Assembly (NCBI RefSeq): GCF_004135385.1
Contig: NZ_CP035493.1
Coordinates: 1,674,001 to 1,738,000, forward strand
Direction of reading: 5' to 3'
Length of the DNA: 64,000 nucleotides
DNA from: Xylanimonas protaetiae
Lineage (GTDB): Bacteria > Actinomycetota > Actinomycetes > Actinomycetales > Cellulomonadaceae
Shown: positions 48,176 to 58,700 of the stretch, piece after piece
How positions within the stretch are numbered: the stretch's first letter is position 1
Layout: every line of letters starts with the position of its first letter
Translations under genes and position numbers: made by a program
The notes under the pieces: generated by a model
Database searches by the model: none
Seen by the model: only the letters and a program-made list of their open reading frames with translations
What the model was told of the DNA's origin: nothing

Positions 48176-49049
48176 CGACGACCGGCGGCGAGGCCGCCCT
48201 CTTCGGCATCATCGCCCCGCTCATGGTGATCGCCGCGCTCGGCCTGCTGTTCGCCAAGCGCGCCGTGCACGCCGCCATGTGCGTCGTGTTCGTGATGATC
48301 AGCCTGGCGATCCTCTACGTGGCCAACGAGGCGCCGTTCCTCGGCATCGTGCAGGTGGTCGTCTACACCGGCGCGGTCATGATGCTCTTCCTCTTCGTGC
48401 TCATGCTCGTCGGCGTCGACGCGGCGGACTCCCTCACGGAGACCATCAGGGGCAGCGCTGGATCGGCGTCCTGTTCGGCCTCGGCCTGCTCGTCGTGCTG
48501 CTCGGCGTCGTCTCCGCCAGCGACCTGCCCGCCGCCATCGGGCTCGACCTGGCCAACGCGCAGACCAACCCCACCGGGCTGGCCGGCATCCTGTTCGGCA
48601 AGTACGTCATCGGCATGGAGGTCATCGGCGTCCTGCTGGTGACCGCGGCGCTCGCGGGCCTGGTGCTCACGCACCGGCAGCGCCTGGGCGCCCGCCGCAC
48701 GCAGCGCACGATGGCGGCCGAGCGCGTCGCCGGGCTGGCCGAGGGCACGATCCTCACGCCGCTGCCGGCCCCGGGCGTCTACGCGCAGAACAACGCGATG
48801 GACACCCCCGCGCTCGGGCCTGACGGGCACCCCCTGGAGCACTCGGTGCCCCGCGTGCTGCGCATCCGCGGCCAGCAGCGCACGGCCGCCGAGGTGCTCG
48901 GCGCCGAGGAGACCCTGCGGGCCCGCCTGGGCCTGCCCGCCGTCGCCACGGCCGAGGCCGACACCAGCGGCGAGCTGCTGGAGTCGCTCGAGAGCGACGA
49001 CGTGGTGGCACCCCCCGTGCCCGGCGACGACGAGGAGGCGCGGGACTGA
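48172..49049 (+). CDS. nuoJ: NADH-quinone oxidoreductase subunit J (apparent frameshift near 48449)
   Basis: About 292 residues when repaired. The N-terminal half ([43 protein letters not shown]) is NuoJ and runs from ATG 48172. After TETIRG the frame breaks at GGGG 48449-48452. The remainder ([20 protein letters not shown] ... [19 protein letters not shown]) is in the next frame to 49049. One extra G restores a normal five-helix NuoJ with an extended tail. As the rest of the nuo operon is intact, a sequencing error is more likely than a null mutation. Confidence 0.92.
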
Positions 49050-49348
49050 TGCCCGTCACCAACTACCTGATCCTCGCGGTGATCCTGTTCGCCATCGGGG
49101 CGACCACGGTGCTGCTGCGCCGCAACGCCATCGTCGTGTTCATGGGCATCGAGCTCATGCTCAACGCGACCAACCTGGCGTTCGTCACCTTCGCGCGCAT
49201 CCACGGCGACCTCACGGGGCAGGTGCTCGCCTTCTTCGTCATGGTCGTGGCCGCCGCCGAGGTGGTCGTGGGCCTCGCGATCATCGTGACGATCTTCCGT
49301 ACCCGCCGCTCGGCCTCGGTCGACGACGTCAATCTTCTGAACGGCTGA
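49049..49348 (+). CDS. nuoK: NADH-quinone oxidoreductase subunit K
   Basis: 99-residue three-helix membrane subunit, exact family length. [16 protein letters not shown] carries the conserved membrane Glu, and [17 protein letters not shown] the second. It is homologous to MrpC of antiporters and forms part of the proton path. The ATG overlaps the nuoJ stop. Confidence 0.97.
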   Translation: MPVTNYLILAVILFAIGATTVLLRRNAIVVFMGIELMLNATNLAFVTFARIHGDLTGQVLAFFVMVVAAAEVVVGLAIIVTIFRTRRSASVDDVNLLNG

Positions 49349-49362
49349 GGGGGAGTACGACC

Positions 49363-51264
49363 ATGCAGACCTTGGGTCTCGCACCCTGGCTCGTCGGGTT
49401 CCCGCTGGTCGGGGCCGCGGTCCTGCTGCTGGGCGGGCGCCGCCTGGACCGCTGGGGGCACTGGCTCGGCGTGCTCGCCTCGACTGCGAGCTTCGGCGTC
49501 GGGCTGGCGCTGCTGCTCGGCCTGCTGGGGCAGGCGGCCGACGACCGCGTCCACGTGACCTCGCTCGGCACGTGGATCGAGGCGGGCCCCCTGACCCTCG
49601 ACGCGGCGTTCCGGGTCGACCCGTTGTCGCTGACGTTCGTGCTGCTCGTGACGTTCGTGGGCACGCTCATCCACGTGTACTCCGTGGCCTACATGGAGCA
49701 CGACAAGGACCGGCGGCGGTTCTTCGCCTACCTCAACCTGTTCGTCGCGGCGATGCTGCTGCTCGTCCTCGCCGACTCGTTCCTGCTGCTGTTCGTCGGC
49801 TGGGAGGGCGTGGGCCTGGCCTCGTTCCTGCTCATCGGGTTCTGGGACCACAGGATCGAGAACTCGGTGGCCGGCAAGAAGGCCTTCGTGATGAACCGCG
49901 TGGGCGACATGGGCCTCATCGTGGCGATGATGCTCATGGTCTGGCAGTTCGGCTCGGTCTCGTTCGAGGACGTGCTCGGCGGGGCGAGCGGCCTCCAGCA
50001 GGGCGCGGCCACCGCCATCGGGCTCATGCTCCTGCTGGCCGCGTGCGGCAAGTCGGCGCAGTTCCCGCTCCAGGCATGGCTCGGCGACGCCATGGCCGGT
50101 CCGACGCCGGTGTCGGCGCTCATCCACGCGGCCACCATGGTGACCGCGGGCGTGTACCTGCTGGTGCGCAGCCACGCGATCCTCGAGGCCGCCCCCACGG
50201 CCCAGCTCGTCGTCGTCATCGTCGGCGCGGTCACCCTGGTCTTCGGGGCCGTCGTCGGCTGCGCGAAGGACGACATCAAGAAGGCCCTGGCGGCGTCGAC
50301 CATGAGCCAGATCGGCTACATGATGCTCGCCGCGGGCCTCGGCCCGGTCGGCTACGCGTTCGCGATCTTCCACCTGGTGACGCACGGCTTCTTCAAGGCC
50401 GGGCTGTTCCTCGGCGCCGGCTCTGTCATGCACGCCATGGACGACTCGGTGGACATGCGCCGGTTCGGCGGGCTGTCGCGCGCGCTGCCGGTCACGGCGG
50501 TCACGATGGGCCTGGGCTGGCTCGCCATCCTGGGCGTGCCGCCGTTCTCGGGCTTCTGGTCGAAGGACAAGATCATCGAGGCCGCGTTCGTGGGCGAGGG
50601 CTGGCGGCCGTGGGTCTTCGGCATCGTCACGCTCGTCGGCGCGGGCATCACGGCCTTCTACATGTCGCGCCTGTTCTTCATGACCTTCGCGGGCCGGCGC
50701 CGCTGGGCCGCCACCGCGGACGGTCACGAGCCGCACCCGCACGAGGCGCCCGCGCTCATGACGTGGCCCATGATCGTCCTGGCGATCGGCTCCGTGGCCC
50801 TGGGCGGGTTCCTGACCCTGGGCAGCCGCTTCACCACCTGGCTGGAGCCGGTCACGGGCCACGCCGAGCACCACGAGCCGGTGCTGCCGGTCCCCGTGCT
50901 CATGACGCTAACGCTGCTGCTCGTCGCGCTGGGCGTCTGGCTCGCGTTCCGCCAGTACGCGATCGCGGCCGTGCCCGTCGAGGCGCCGCGGTCGAACGTG
51001 CTGGTGCGCGCCGCGCGCCGGGACCTGTACCAGGACCCCGTCAACGAGGCCGTGGCGATGCTGCCCGGCCAGGTGGTCACGCGCACCCTCGTCTACGCCG
51101 ACCGCGCCGCGGTGGACGCCTCGGCCCTGCAGCTCGCCTCCGGCGTGCGCAGGGCGGGCGACGTGCTGCGCAAGGCCCAGAACGGTTACGTCCGGACCTA
51201 TGCGGCCACGTCGCTCGGAGGCCTGCTCGTGGTCGCCGCCGTCGTGTGGGCCCTGGCCGGCTGA
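49363..51264 (+). CDS. nuoL: NADH-quinone oxidoreductase subunit L
   Basis: 633-residue antiporter-like proton channel with about 16 helices and the lateral amphipathic helix region. [19 protein letters not shown] (conserved Glu), [32 protein letters not shown] (conserved Lys/His) and [18 protein letters not shown] are family hallmarks. A GGGGGAG site precedes the ATG, 15 bases after nuoK. Confidence 0.97.
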   Translation: MQTLGLAPWLVGFPLVGAAVLLLGGRRLDRWGHWLGVLASTASFGVGLALLLGLLGQAADDRVHVTSLGTWIEAGPLTLDAAFRVDPLSLTFVLLVTFVGTLIHVYSVAYMEHDKDRRRFFAYLNLFVAAMLLLVLADSFLLLFVGWEGVGLASFLLIGFWDHRIENSVAGKKAFVMNRVGDMGLIVAMMLMVWQFGSVSFEDVLGGASGLQQGAATAIGLMLLLAACGKSAQFPLQAWLGDAMAGPTPVSALIHAATMVTAGVYLLVRSHAILEAAPTAQLVVVIVGAVTLVFGAVVGCAKDDIKKALAASTMSQIGYMMLAAGLGPVGYAFAIFHLVTHGFFKAGLFLGAGSVMHAMDDSVDMRRFGGLSRALPVTAVTMGLGWLAILGVPPFSGFWSKDKIIEAAFVGEGWRPWVFGIVTLVGAGITAFYMSRLFFMTFAGRRRWAATADGHEPHPHEAPALMTWPMIVLAIGSVALGGFLTLGSRFTTWLEPVTGHAEHHEPVLPVPVLMTLTLLLVALGVWLAFRQYAIAAVPVEAPRSNVLVRAARRDLYQDPVNEAVAMLPGQVVTRTLVYADRAAVDASALQLASGVRRAGDVLRKAQNGYVRTYAATSLGGLLVVAAVVWALAG

Positions 51265-51279
51265 GGAAGGACGACGACG

Positions 51280-52860
51280 ATGTTCCCCTGGTTGACCGCC
51301 CTCATCGTGTGGCCGCTCCTGGCCGCGCTGGCCACCGCGCTGACCGGCCGTGGGCGCGCGGGCGCGACCGGCAGCGCCGGGCAGGCCCGCACCGTGGCCC
51401 TCCTCGGCTCCCTGGTCGAGGTCGGCCTGGCCGTCGGCGCGTTCGTCGCGTTCGACACCGCGCGGGCCGCCGAGCACCAGCTGCTCGAGACGCACTCGTG
51501 GATCCCGAGCATCGGCGCGAGCTACGCCGTCGGCGTCGACGGCGTCGGGCTGCTGCTCGTGGGCCTGTCCGTGGGCCTCGTGCCGCTCGTGATCCTCGCG
51601 GCGTGGAAGGAGCAGGGCGGGGACCTCGGCCGCCTGCGCAAGTACCTGGCCGTCGTACTGGTGCTGCAGTCGTTCATGGTCGCCGTGTTCGCGGCGCGGG
51701 ACGTCTTCTTCTTCTACGTGCTGTTCGAGGCCATGCTCATCCCCGTCTACTTCCTCATCGGCGGGTTCGGGCAGGGCGCGCAGCGTCGCTACGCCGCGGT
51801 GAAGTTCCTCATCTACTCGCTCGCCGGCGGCCTCGTCATGCTCGTGGCCGTCATCGCCCTGTACCTGCAGGTGCCGGCCGCGGACCGCGGGCCGCAGACG
51901 TTCCTCACCGAGAACCTCACCGGCCTGGACCTCGGCACCACCGCGGGCCGCCTGATGTTCGCCGCGTTCTTCCTCGCGTTCGCCATCAAGGCGCCCATGG
52001 TGCCGGTGCACTCGTGGCTGCCCGACGTCGCCGAGAACGCGACCCCGGGCACGTCGACCCTGCTGATCAGCGTGCTGGACAAGGTGGGCACGTTCGGGAT
52101 GCTCACGCTGTGCCTGCCGCTGTTCCCGGAGGCGTCGCGCTGGGCCGCGCCGTTCGTGGTGATCCTCGCGGTGGTCTCGATCCTGTACGGCGCGATCCTC
52201 GCCATCGGGCAGACCGACCTGCTGCGCCTGGTCGGCTACACCTCGGTGTCCCACTTCGGGTTCATCATCCTGGGCATCTTCACGTTCACCTCGACGGGCA
52301 CCGCCGGGTCGAGCCTCATGATGCTCAACCACGGCATCTCCACCGGGGCGATGTTCCTCGTCGCGGGGTTCGCGATCGCGCGGCACCCGGAGCGCAGCCA
52401 GCGGATCGCCGACTACGGCGGCCTGCGGCTCGTCGCGCCCGTCCTGGGCGGCACGTTCCTCGTCGCGGGCCTGAGCCTCGCGTCGCTGCCCGGCCTGTCG
52501 ACGTTCGTCTCCGAGATCCTCGTGTTCCTCGGGGTGTTCTCGGCCGTGCAGTGGGCGGCGGTCGTCGCCGTCCCGGCGGTCGTGCTCGCCGCGGTCTACG
52601 TGCTGCTGACCTACCAGCGCATGTTCACCGGGGCGGTCGCCCCGAGCGTCGCGGACGCCCGGGACCTCGACGCGCGCGAGCGCACCGTCGCCGGCGTGCT
52701 CGTGGCGCTGCTGCTCCTGCTCGGCTTCGTGCCCAGCCTCGGCCTGCGCTATGTCGACGCCCCCGCGTCGACGACGATCGAGCAGGTCGGCCACGACGAC
52801 CCGCCCCCCGTGCTGGGCGCGGCCCCCGCATCGACGACTCCTGAGGAGGTCGCGGCGTGA
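51280..52860 (+). CDS. nuoM: NADH-quinone oxidoreductase subunit M
   Basis: 526-residue antiporter-like proton channel. Hallmarks are FFYVLFEAMLIPVYFLIGG, FAIKAPMVPVHSWLPDVAENATPGTS and HFGFIILGIFTF. Thirteen to fourteen helices are seen. The Ala/Asp/Pro-rich tail is short, and the stop overlaps the GTG start of nuoN. Confidence 0.97.
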   Translation: MFPWLTALIVWPLLAALATALTGRGRAGATGSAGQARTVALLGSLVEVGLAVGAFVAFDTARAAEHQLLETHSWIPSIGASYAVGVDGVGLLLVGLSVGLVPLVILAAWKEQGGDLGRLRKYLAVVLVLQSFMVAVFAARDVFFFYVLFEAMLIPVYFLIGGFGQGAQRRYAAVKFLIYSLAGGLVMLVAVIALYLQVPAADRGPQTFLTENLTGLDLGTTAGRLMFAAFFLAFAIKAPMVPVHSWLPDVAENATPGTSTLLISVLDKVGTFGMLTLCLPLFPEASRWAAPFVVILAVVSILYGAILAIGQTDLLRLVGYTSVSHFGFIILGIFTFTSTGTAGSSLMMLNHGISTGAMFLVAGFAIARHPERSQRIADYGGLRLVAPVLGGTFLVAGLSLASLPGLSTFVSEILVFLGVFSAVQWAAVVAVPAVVLAAVYVLLTYQRMFTGAVAPSVADARDLDARERTVAGVLVALLLLLGFVPSLGLRYVDAPASTTIEQVGHDDPPPVLGAAPASTTPEEVAA

Positions 52861-54551
52861 ACGACTTCATCCCGCCCCACATCGACTGGGCGGCCGTCTC
52901 GCCCGTGCTGATCGTGCTGGGTGCCGGCGTCGTCGGCGTGCTCGTCGAGGCGTTCGTGCCGGCGCGGGCCCGCCGCACGGTGCAGCTCGTGCTGTCGCTC
53001 GGCGCGCTGGCCGGGGCCGTCGTCGCCGTCGCGCTGCTGTGGGAGACCGTGCACGACCACGCGCTCCTCGTCGTCGGCGACAGCTACGACCTGACGCCCT
53101 TCGGGCTCGGCATCCAAGGGATCGTCGCGATCCTCGCGTTCCTCGCCGTGCTCGTCATGGCGGACCGCAGCAGCGGCCAGGACGCGTTCGCGCCCACGGC
53201 CGCCGCCGTGCCGGGCAGCCGGTACGAGGAGGAGGCCCGCCGCGCGGGCCTCCAGCAGACGGAGGTCTTCCCGCTCACGCTGTTCTCCACGGGCGGCATG
53301 CTGCTGTTCGCCGCCACGGACGACCTGATCATCCTGTTCATCGCCCTCGAGGTGCTGAGCCTGCCGCTCTACGTGCTGTGCGCCACGGCGCGGCGGCGTC
53401 GCCTGCTCAGCCAGGAGGCGGCGTTCAAGTACTTCCTGCTGGGCGCGTTCGCCTCCGCGCTGACGATCTTCGGCATCGCGCTGCTGTACGGCTTCGCGGG
53501 CTCCGTACACCTGCCGGTCATCGCGGACGCCCTCGCGGGCCGCGGCGACACCCCGCTCCAGGGCCTGCACGTGCTGGCCGTCACGGGCATCCTGCTCGTC
53601 AGCGCCGGGCTGCTGTTCAAGGTGGGCGCTGCCCCGTTCCACACATGGACGCCCGACGTCTACACGGGCGCGCCGACGCCGGTCACGGGCTTCATGGCGG
53701 CCTGCACCAAGGCCGCCGCCTTCGGCGCCCTCGTGCGCGTGCTCTTCTACCTGGGCCAGGGCTTCGACGCCCCCACCCGGCACGAGGTCCAGGTGCTGCT
53801 GTGGGCCGTCGCGCTCCTCACGATGGCGATCGGCACGATCGTCGGCGTGGTGCAGACGGACATCAAGCGCCTGCTCGCGTACTCGTCGATCGCCCACGCG
53901 GGCTTCGTCCTCGTGGCCCTCGTCGGCTTCGCCGAGCCGGGCGCGGGCGCGGTGCTGTTCTACCTGCTGGCCTACGGCCTGGCGACCGTCGGCGCGTTCG
54001 CGGTGGTGGGCCTGGTGCGCGAGCGCCTCGCCACGGGCGCGGGCGAGGCGGACGCCGTCATCCTGGGCGAGGCGACGCACCTCGCCCAGTGGGCGGGCAT
54101 CGGCCGCAAGGCGCCGTGGCTCACCGCGGCGTTCGCGCTCTTCCTGCTGTCGATGGCGGGCATCCCGCTCACCGCCGGCTTCATCGGGAAGTTCCAGGTG
54201 TTCTCCGCGGCCGTCGACGCCGGGGCGTGGCCCCTGGCGCTCGCGGGCGTGATCGCCTCCGCCGTGGCCGTGTTCTTCTACGTGCGGATCATCGTGCTCA
54301 TGGTTCTGACACCGGCGGCCGACGCGGCGGTGGAAGGCCACGACGGCGGCGCCGCGGCGCCCGTCCCGGGCGAGGGGACGGGCACGCTCACGCAGGCCCG
54401 GCCCGTGGCCCGGGCGGTCGTGACGGTCATGACCGGGTGGGGTCCGGCGACGGTCGTGGTGACGCTGTGCGCGATCGGCGTCATCCTGCTCGGCGTGCTG
54501 CCGTCGTGGGTTCTCGATCTGGCCGCCGGGGCGGTTAAGTTCGTCCCGTGA
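52857..54551 (+). CDS. nuoN: NADH-quinone oxidoreductase subunit N
   Basis: 564-residue third antiporter-like subunit. FIALEVLSLPLYVLCA, GAAPFHTWTPDVYTGAPTPVTGFMA and IKRLLAYSSIAHAGFVLVAL are typical. A cytosolic loop insert rich in Ala/Gly lies near residue 500. The GTG start overlaps nuoM, and the stop overlaps the GTG start of the polyprenyl synthase (GTGA at 54548-54551). Confidence 0.96.
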   Translation: MNDFIPPHIDWAAVSPVLIVLGAGVVGVLVEAFVPARARRTVQLVLSLGALAGAVVAVALLWETVHDHALLVVGDSYDLTPFGLGIQGIVAILAFLAVLVMADRSSGQDAFAPTAAAVPGSRYEEEARRAGLQQTEVFPLTLFSTGGMLLFAATDDLIILFIALEVLSLPLYVLCATARRRRLLSQEAAFKYFLLGAFASALTIFGIALLYGFAGSVHLPVIADALAGRGDTPLQGLHVLAVTGILLVSAGLLFKVGAAPFHTWTPDVYTGAPTPVTGFMAACTKAAAFGALVRVLFYLGQGFDAPTRHEVQVLLWAVALLTMAIGTIVGVVQTDIKRLLAYSSIAHAGFVLVALVGFAEPGAGAVLFYLLAYGLATVGAFAVVGLVRERLATGAGEADAVILGEATHLAQWAGIGRKAPWLTAAFALFLLSMAGIPLTAGFIGKFQVFSAAVDAGAWPLALAGVIASAVAVFFYVRIIVLMVLTPAADAAVEGHDGGAAAPVPGEGTGTLTQARPVARAVVTVMTGWGPATVVVTLCAIGVILLGVLPSWVLDLAAGAVKFVP

Positions 54552-55579
54552 GTCCCACAGGTTCCACCTCCGCGTCCTCCGCGCTGGCCTTCCCGCTGTC
54601 CGACCCGGCTCTGGCGGCGCGGCTTGCCGAGCGGATGGCCGCCGTCGAGGCCGCGCTCGCCGACGCGGTCGCGATCGCGGACCCGCTGGCCGACGACGTC
54701 GCCCGGCACCTCGTCGCGGCCGGCGGCAAGCGGCTGCGCCCGTTCCTCACGCTCCTCACCGGGGAGCTGGGCGACGGGGCGCGGCCCGAGCTGGTGGACG
54801 CCGCCATCGTCGTCGAGCTGACGCACCTCGCGTCGCTCTACCACGACGACGTCATGGACTCCGCGCCGCTGCGGCGCGGGGCGCCGAGTGTGCACTCGGT
54901 GTGGGGCAACTCGGTGGCGATCCTCGTCGGCGACCTGCTGTTCGCGCGGGCCTCGTCGCGCGTCGCGAGCCTCGGCCCCGAGGCGGTGCTGCTCCAGTCG
55001 GCCACGTTCGAGCGCCTGTGCCTGGGCCAGCTCCACGAGACCACCGGTCCCGCCGGGGACGAGGACGCCGTCGCGCACTACCTCCAGGTCCTGGCGGACA
55101 AGACGGCGTCGCTGCTGGCGACGTCCGCGCGGTTCGGCGCGTGGTTCGGCGGGGCGCCGGACGAGCAGGTCGAGATCGTGGCCGGGTACGGCGAGAAGGT
55201 CGGCATCGCGTTCCAGCTCGCCGACGACGTGCTGGACCTCGCCTCCACGGGCGACGAGTCGGGCAAGACGCCGGGCACGGACCTGCGCGAGAAGGTGCCG
55301 ACGATGCCGGTGCTGCTGCTGCGCCGGCGCGTCGCCCGCGGCGAGGCGTCCGCCGCCGACGCGGCGCTGCTCGCCGCGCTCGACGGCGACCTGACGAGCG
55401 ACGAGACGCTGGCCGACGTCGTCGGGCGGCTGCGCGCGCACGACGTGCTGACCGAGACGCGCGAGCTCGCCGCGCGGTATGCGCGGGAGGCGGCGGCCGA
55501 GCTCGCCCCGCTGCCCGAGGGTCCCGTGCGCGAGGCGCTGGAGGCGTTCGCGACGGCCCTGGCGCACCGCGCCGCCTGA
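54548..55579 (+). CDS. Polyprenyl diphosphate synthase (long-chain, probably for menaquinone)
   Basis: 343-residue trans-isoprenyl diphosphate synthase. First Asp-rich motif is LYHDDVMD and the second is LADDVLD, with AGGKRLRPFLTLL as the IPP site and GDLLFARA between. Small residues before the first Asp-rich motif suit long products. Its translational overlap with nuoN, and the menaquinone genes nearby, suggest it makes the menaquinone side chain. Chain length (often C40-C45 in this group) cannot be read from sequence. Confidence 0.93.
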   Translation: MSPTGSTSASSALAFPLSDPALAARLAERMAAVEAALADAVAIADPLADDVARHLVAAGGKRLRPFLTLLTGELGDGARPELVDAAIVVELTHLASLYHDDVMDSAPLRRGAPSVHSVWGNSVAILVGDLLFARASSRVASLGPEAVLLQSATFERLCLGQLHETTGPAGDEDAVAHYLQVLADKTASLLATSARFGAWFGGAPDEQVEIVAGYGEKVGIAFQLADDVLDLASTGDESGKTPGTDLREKVPTMPVLLLRRRVARGEASAADAALLAALDGDLTSDETLADVVGRLRAHDVLTETRELAARYAREAAAELAPLPEGPVREALEAFATALAHRAA

Positions 55580-55583
55580 CCCC

Positions 55584-55604
55584 GACCGGGCGGACAGCCC
55601 GGTC
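55584..55604 (+). terminator. Terminator hairpin after the nuo operon
   Basis: GACCGGGC (55584-55591), loop GGACA, GCCCGGTC (55597-55604), a perfect 8-bp stem five bases after the polyprenyl synthase stop. It probably ends the menJ-nuo transcript. Confidence 0.6.
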
Positions 55605-55645
55605 TCTGCCCGCGCTGTCCGCATTTCGAGCGTTCTACCAGGCAG

Positions 55646-55675
55646 TTCGGACATATCCGGTGCCCCGGCTACCCT
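55646..55675 (+). promoter_or_regulatory. Promoter of the Ig/FN3 surface-protein operon
   Basis: TTCGGA (55646-55651), an 18-base spacer and TACCCT (55670-55675). The predicted start near 55682 leaves a leader of about 40 bases before the ATG at 55721, with AGGGGGG as ribosome-binding site. Confidence 0.5.
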
Positions 55676-55720
55676 GTGGCGTGCCGCGGGGACGATCGCC
55701 CCGCGCCAACAGGGGGGCGC

Positions 55721-58700
55721 ATGGCAACGCCGGGTGCAGGGACCGGGGCTCGCAAGACGGTGGCGGCGTCGACGGCGCTCGCCGTCGCCGTGGCCGGGCT
55801 GGTAGCTGCTGCCGTGCTCTGGGACGGCGAGGCCCAGGCCGAGGTGGAGCTCAACGACTCGGGCGTGTGGGTCAGCAACGCCTCCGCGGGCCTCCTCGGC
55901 CGCTTCAACACCCAGTCGCAGGCCCTCGACGGCACCCTGCTGGCGAGCTCCTCGACGTTCGAGCTCCAGCAGGACGCGCAGCAGGTGCTCATGCTCGAGC
56001 CGAGCACGGCGTCGGCGTCGTCGGTCGACCCCGTGCACCTGGCCCTCGGCCCGGCGATCGTGGCGCCCGAGCACGCGCTCGTCGTGGCCGGCGGCGAGAC
56101 CGTGGCGATCCTCGACCGCGACGACGGCAAGCTGTGGGTGCTCCCGTTCGCCTCCGCGGCGAGCTTCGACGCCGACGAGCTCGACCCTGTGCTCGACGCC
56201 GACGGCGCCACCGCCCTCGCGGTGTCCCGCGCGGGCACCGTGCTCGTCGCCGTCCCGGGCGACGACGGCGCGCTCTACCGCGTCCCGACCACGTCGACGG
56301 GCACGCCGCGCGAGCCCGAGCGGTCGGGGCTGGACGCCGCCGCGGGCCACGACCTCCAGGTCTCGGCCGCGGGGGACCGGGCCGTCGTGCTCGACCGCAC
56401 CGCCGGCACGCTGCTGCTGCCGGGCGGCACGACCGTCACGATCGACGACGCCGCCGAGGCGCAGCTCCAGCAGCCGTCCCTCGACGACGATGTCGTCCTC
56501 GTCGCGACGCCGTCGGGGCTCGTCTCGGCGCCGGCCGGCGGCGGCGACCCGCAGGTGCGCCGGGCGAGCGGCCTGCCCGCGGCCCCCGTGCGCCTCGACG
56601 GCTGCTCGTACGGCGCCTGGTCGCAGACCGGCCAGGTGCTGCGCGACTGCGAGGGCAGCGGCGACGACGTCGACAAGCGGCTCGACGGCCTCGGGGCCGA
56701 CTCCCGCCTCGCCTACCGCGTCAACCGGCACGCGATCGTGCTCAACGACCTCGCCGCCGGCACCCTGTGGATGGCGGCGTCGGACTACGAGCTGGTCGAC
56801 GACTGGGACCAGACGACGCCGAAGGACGCGGAGGGCGAGGAGTCCGAGTCGGACCAGACGACGCCCGAGCTGGTGGACCAGCTCGTCGCGGACCGGTCCC
56901 AGCCCAACCGTCCGCCGGTCGCCAACCCCGACGACCTCGGGGTCCGCGCGGGCCGCTCGACCGTGCTCGACGTGCTGCGCAACGACTCCGACCCCGACGG
57001 CGACGTCATCACCGCCACGGTGGACCAGGCCCCGGACGCGGTGCCCGTGGTGCCGGTGCTGGGCGGCGCGGCGCTCCAGGCGCAGGTGCCCGCCGACGCG
57101 GCGGGGGTCGTGTCGTTCGGCTACACCGTCTCCGACGGGCGCGCGGGCGGCACCGCGCAGAGCACCGTGCAGCTGCGCGTCGTGCCACCGCAGGAGAACG
57201 ACCCGCCGGTGCAGACGGGCGAGCCCGTGCTCACGGTCGGCCGCGGCGGCACCGCCACGATCGACGTGCTGCCGTACTTCCGCGACCCCGACGGCGACTC
57301 GATCGTGCTCGACAGCGCGACGACGGGAGACGCCGCCGACGAGGTGCGGTTCCGCCCCGACGGCACCGTGACGCTGCGCGACGGCGGCGGCGCGACGGGC
57401 CGCAAGATCGTCGACGTCACGGTCTCCGACGACCGCGGCCTCACCGTGCAGGGCAGGCTGCTGGTCGACGTCGTCGCCGAGCAGGTGCCGCCCGTGCCGG
57501 GCCAGGACCACGTCACCGTGCTGGCCGGCCAGGCCGTCACCGTCGAGCCGCTGCTCAACGACACCGACCCCAACGGCGACCCGCTGCGCCTGGTCTCCGT
57601 GGCGGAGCAGGCGCCCGCGACCGTCACGCCGAACTACGCGACGGGCACGTTCCGGTTCGTCAGCCCGGAGCCGGGCTCGTACGGCCTGACCTACCAGGTC
57701 AGCGACGGCCCGTCGGCGTCGACGGGGCTGGTGCGCGTCGACGTCGTCGCCCCGCCGGGCGCGGGCGGCGACCCGGTCGCCGTCGGCGACCAGGTGCTGC
57801 TGCCCGCGGGCGGCCGGGCGCTCGTCGACGTGCTGGCCAACGACACCGACCCCGCGGGCGGCGTGCTCGTGGTCCAGAGCGTCCAGGTGCCGCCCGACGC
57901 CGGGATCACGGTCGCCGTGCTGGCCCACCAGGTGCTGCGCGTGACCGAGACGCGGCGCCTGACCGGCCCGGTCACCGTGACGTACACCGTCTCCAACGGC
58001 GAGCGCGTCGCCACGGGTGAGCTGCGCGTCGTCCCCATCCCCGAGCCCGACCGCCTGCGGCCGCCGGACGCCCAGCCGGACGAGGTCACCGTGCACACGG
58101 GCGACGTCGTCACGGCCCGCGTGCTGGCCAACGACACCCACCCGGACGGCCTGGAGCTCGCGCTCGCCCCCGAGCTCGTCGAGCAGCCGGAGGAGGAGCT
58201 GGGCGAGGCGTTCGTCGCGCAGGACACCGTGCGCTTCAAGGCGGCCGCCACCGCGGGCACGGCCCACCTCGTCTACGAGGTCGTCGACCCCAACGGGCAG
58301 AAGGACGCGGCCCAGGTCACGGTCCGGGTCCTCGGCGGCGAGGAGAACGCGGCCCCGCTGCTGCCCGACGCCACCGCGCGCGTCATCGCCGGCGGCACCG
58401 TGCGGATCACCCCGCCGCTCGAGGGCTCCGACCCCGACGGCGACCTCGTGACCGTCGACCAGATCGCCTCGACGGCGAGCCTGGGCACGGCGACCGTCGT
58501 CGACGGCCTCGTCGAGTACACCGCCGACGCGACGGCCGCCGGCGTCGACACCTTCACGTACCGCGCCGTCGACACGCGCGGCGCGACGGCGATCGGCACG
58601 GTGCGCGTCGGCATCGCGCGGCCGTCCGGGACGAACCAGCCGCCCGTGGCCGTCGACGACGCCGTGCGCGTGCGGCCGGGCCGCACGGTCGCGATCGACG

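Noticed and set aside
28600-48460. Programmed -1 frameshifting as an explanation for htrA, DUF6114, tetR and nuoJ
   Set aside because: The sites lack a typical slippery heptamer and have no shared downstream stem. Four unrelated genes with the same single-base pattern at 4-base G/C runs fit sequencing error better.
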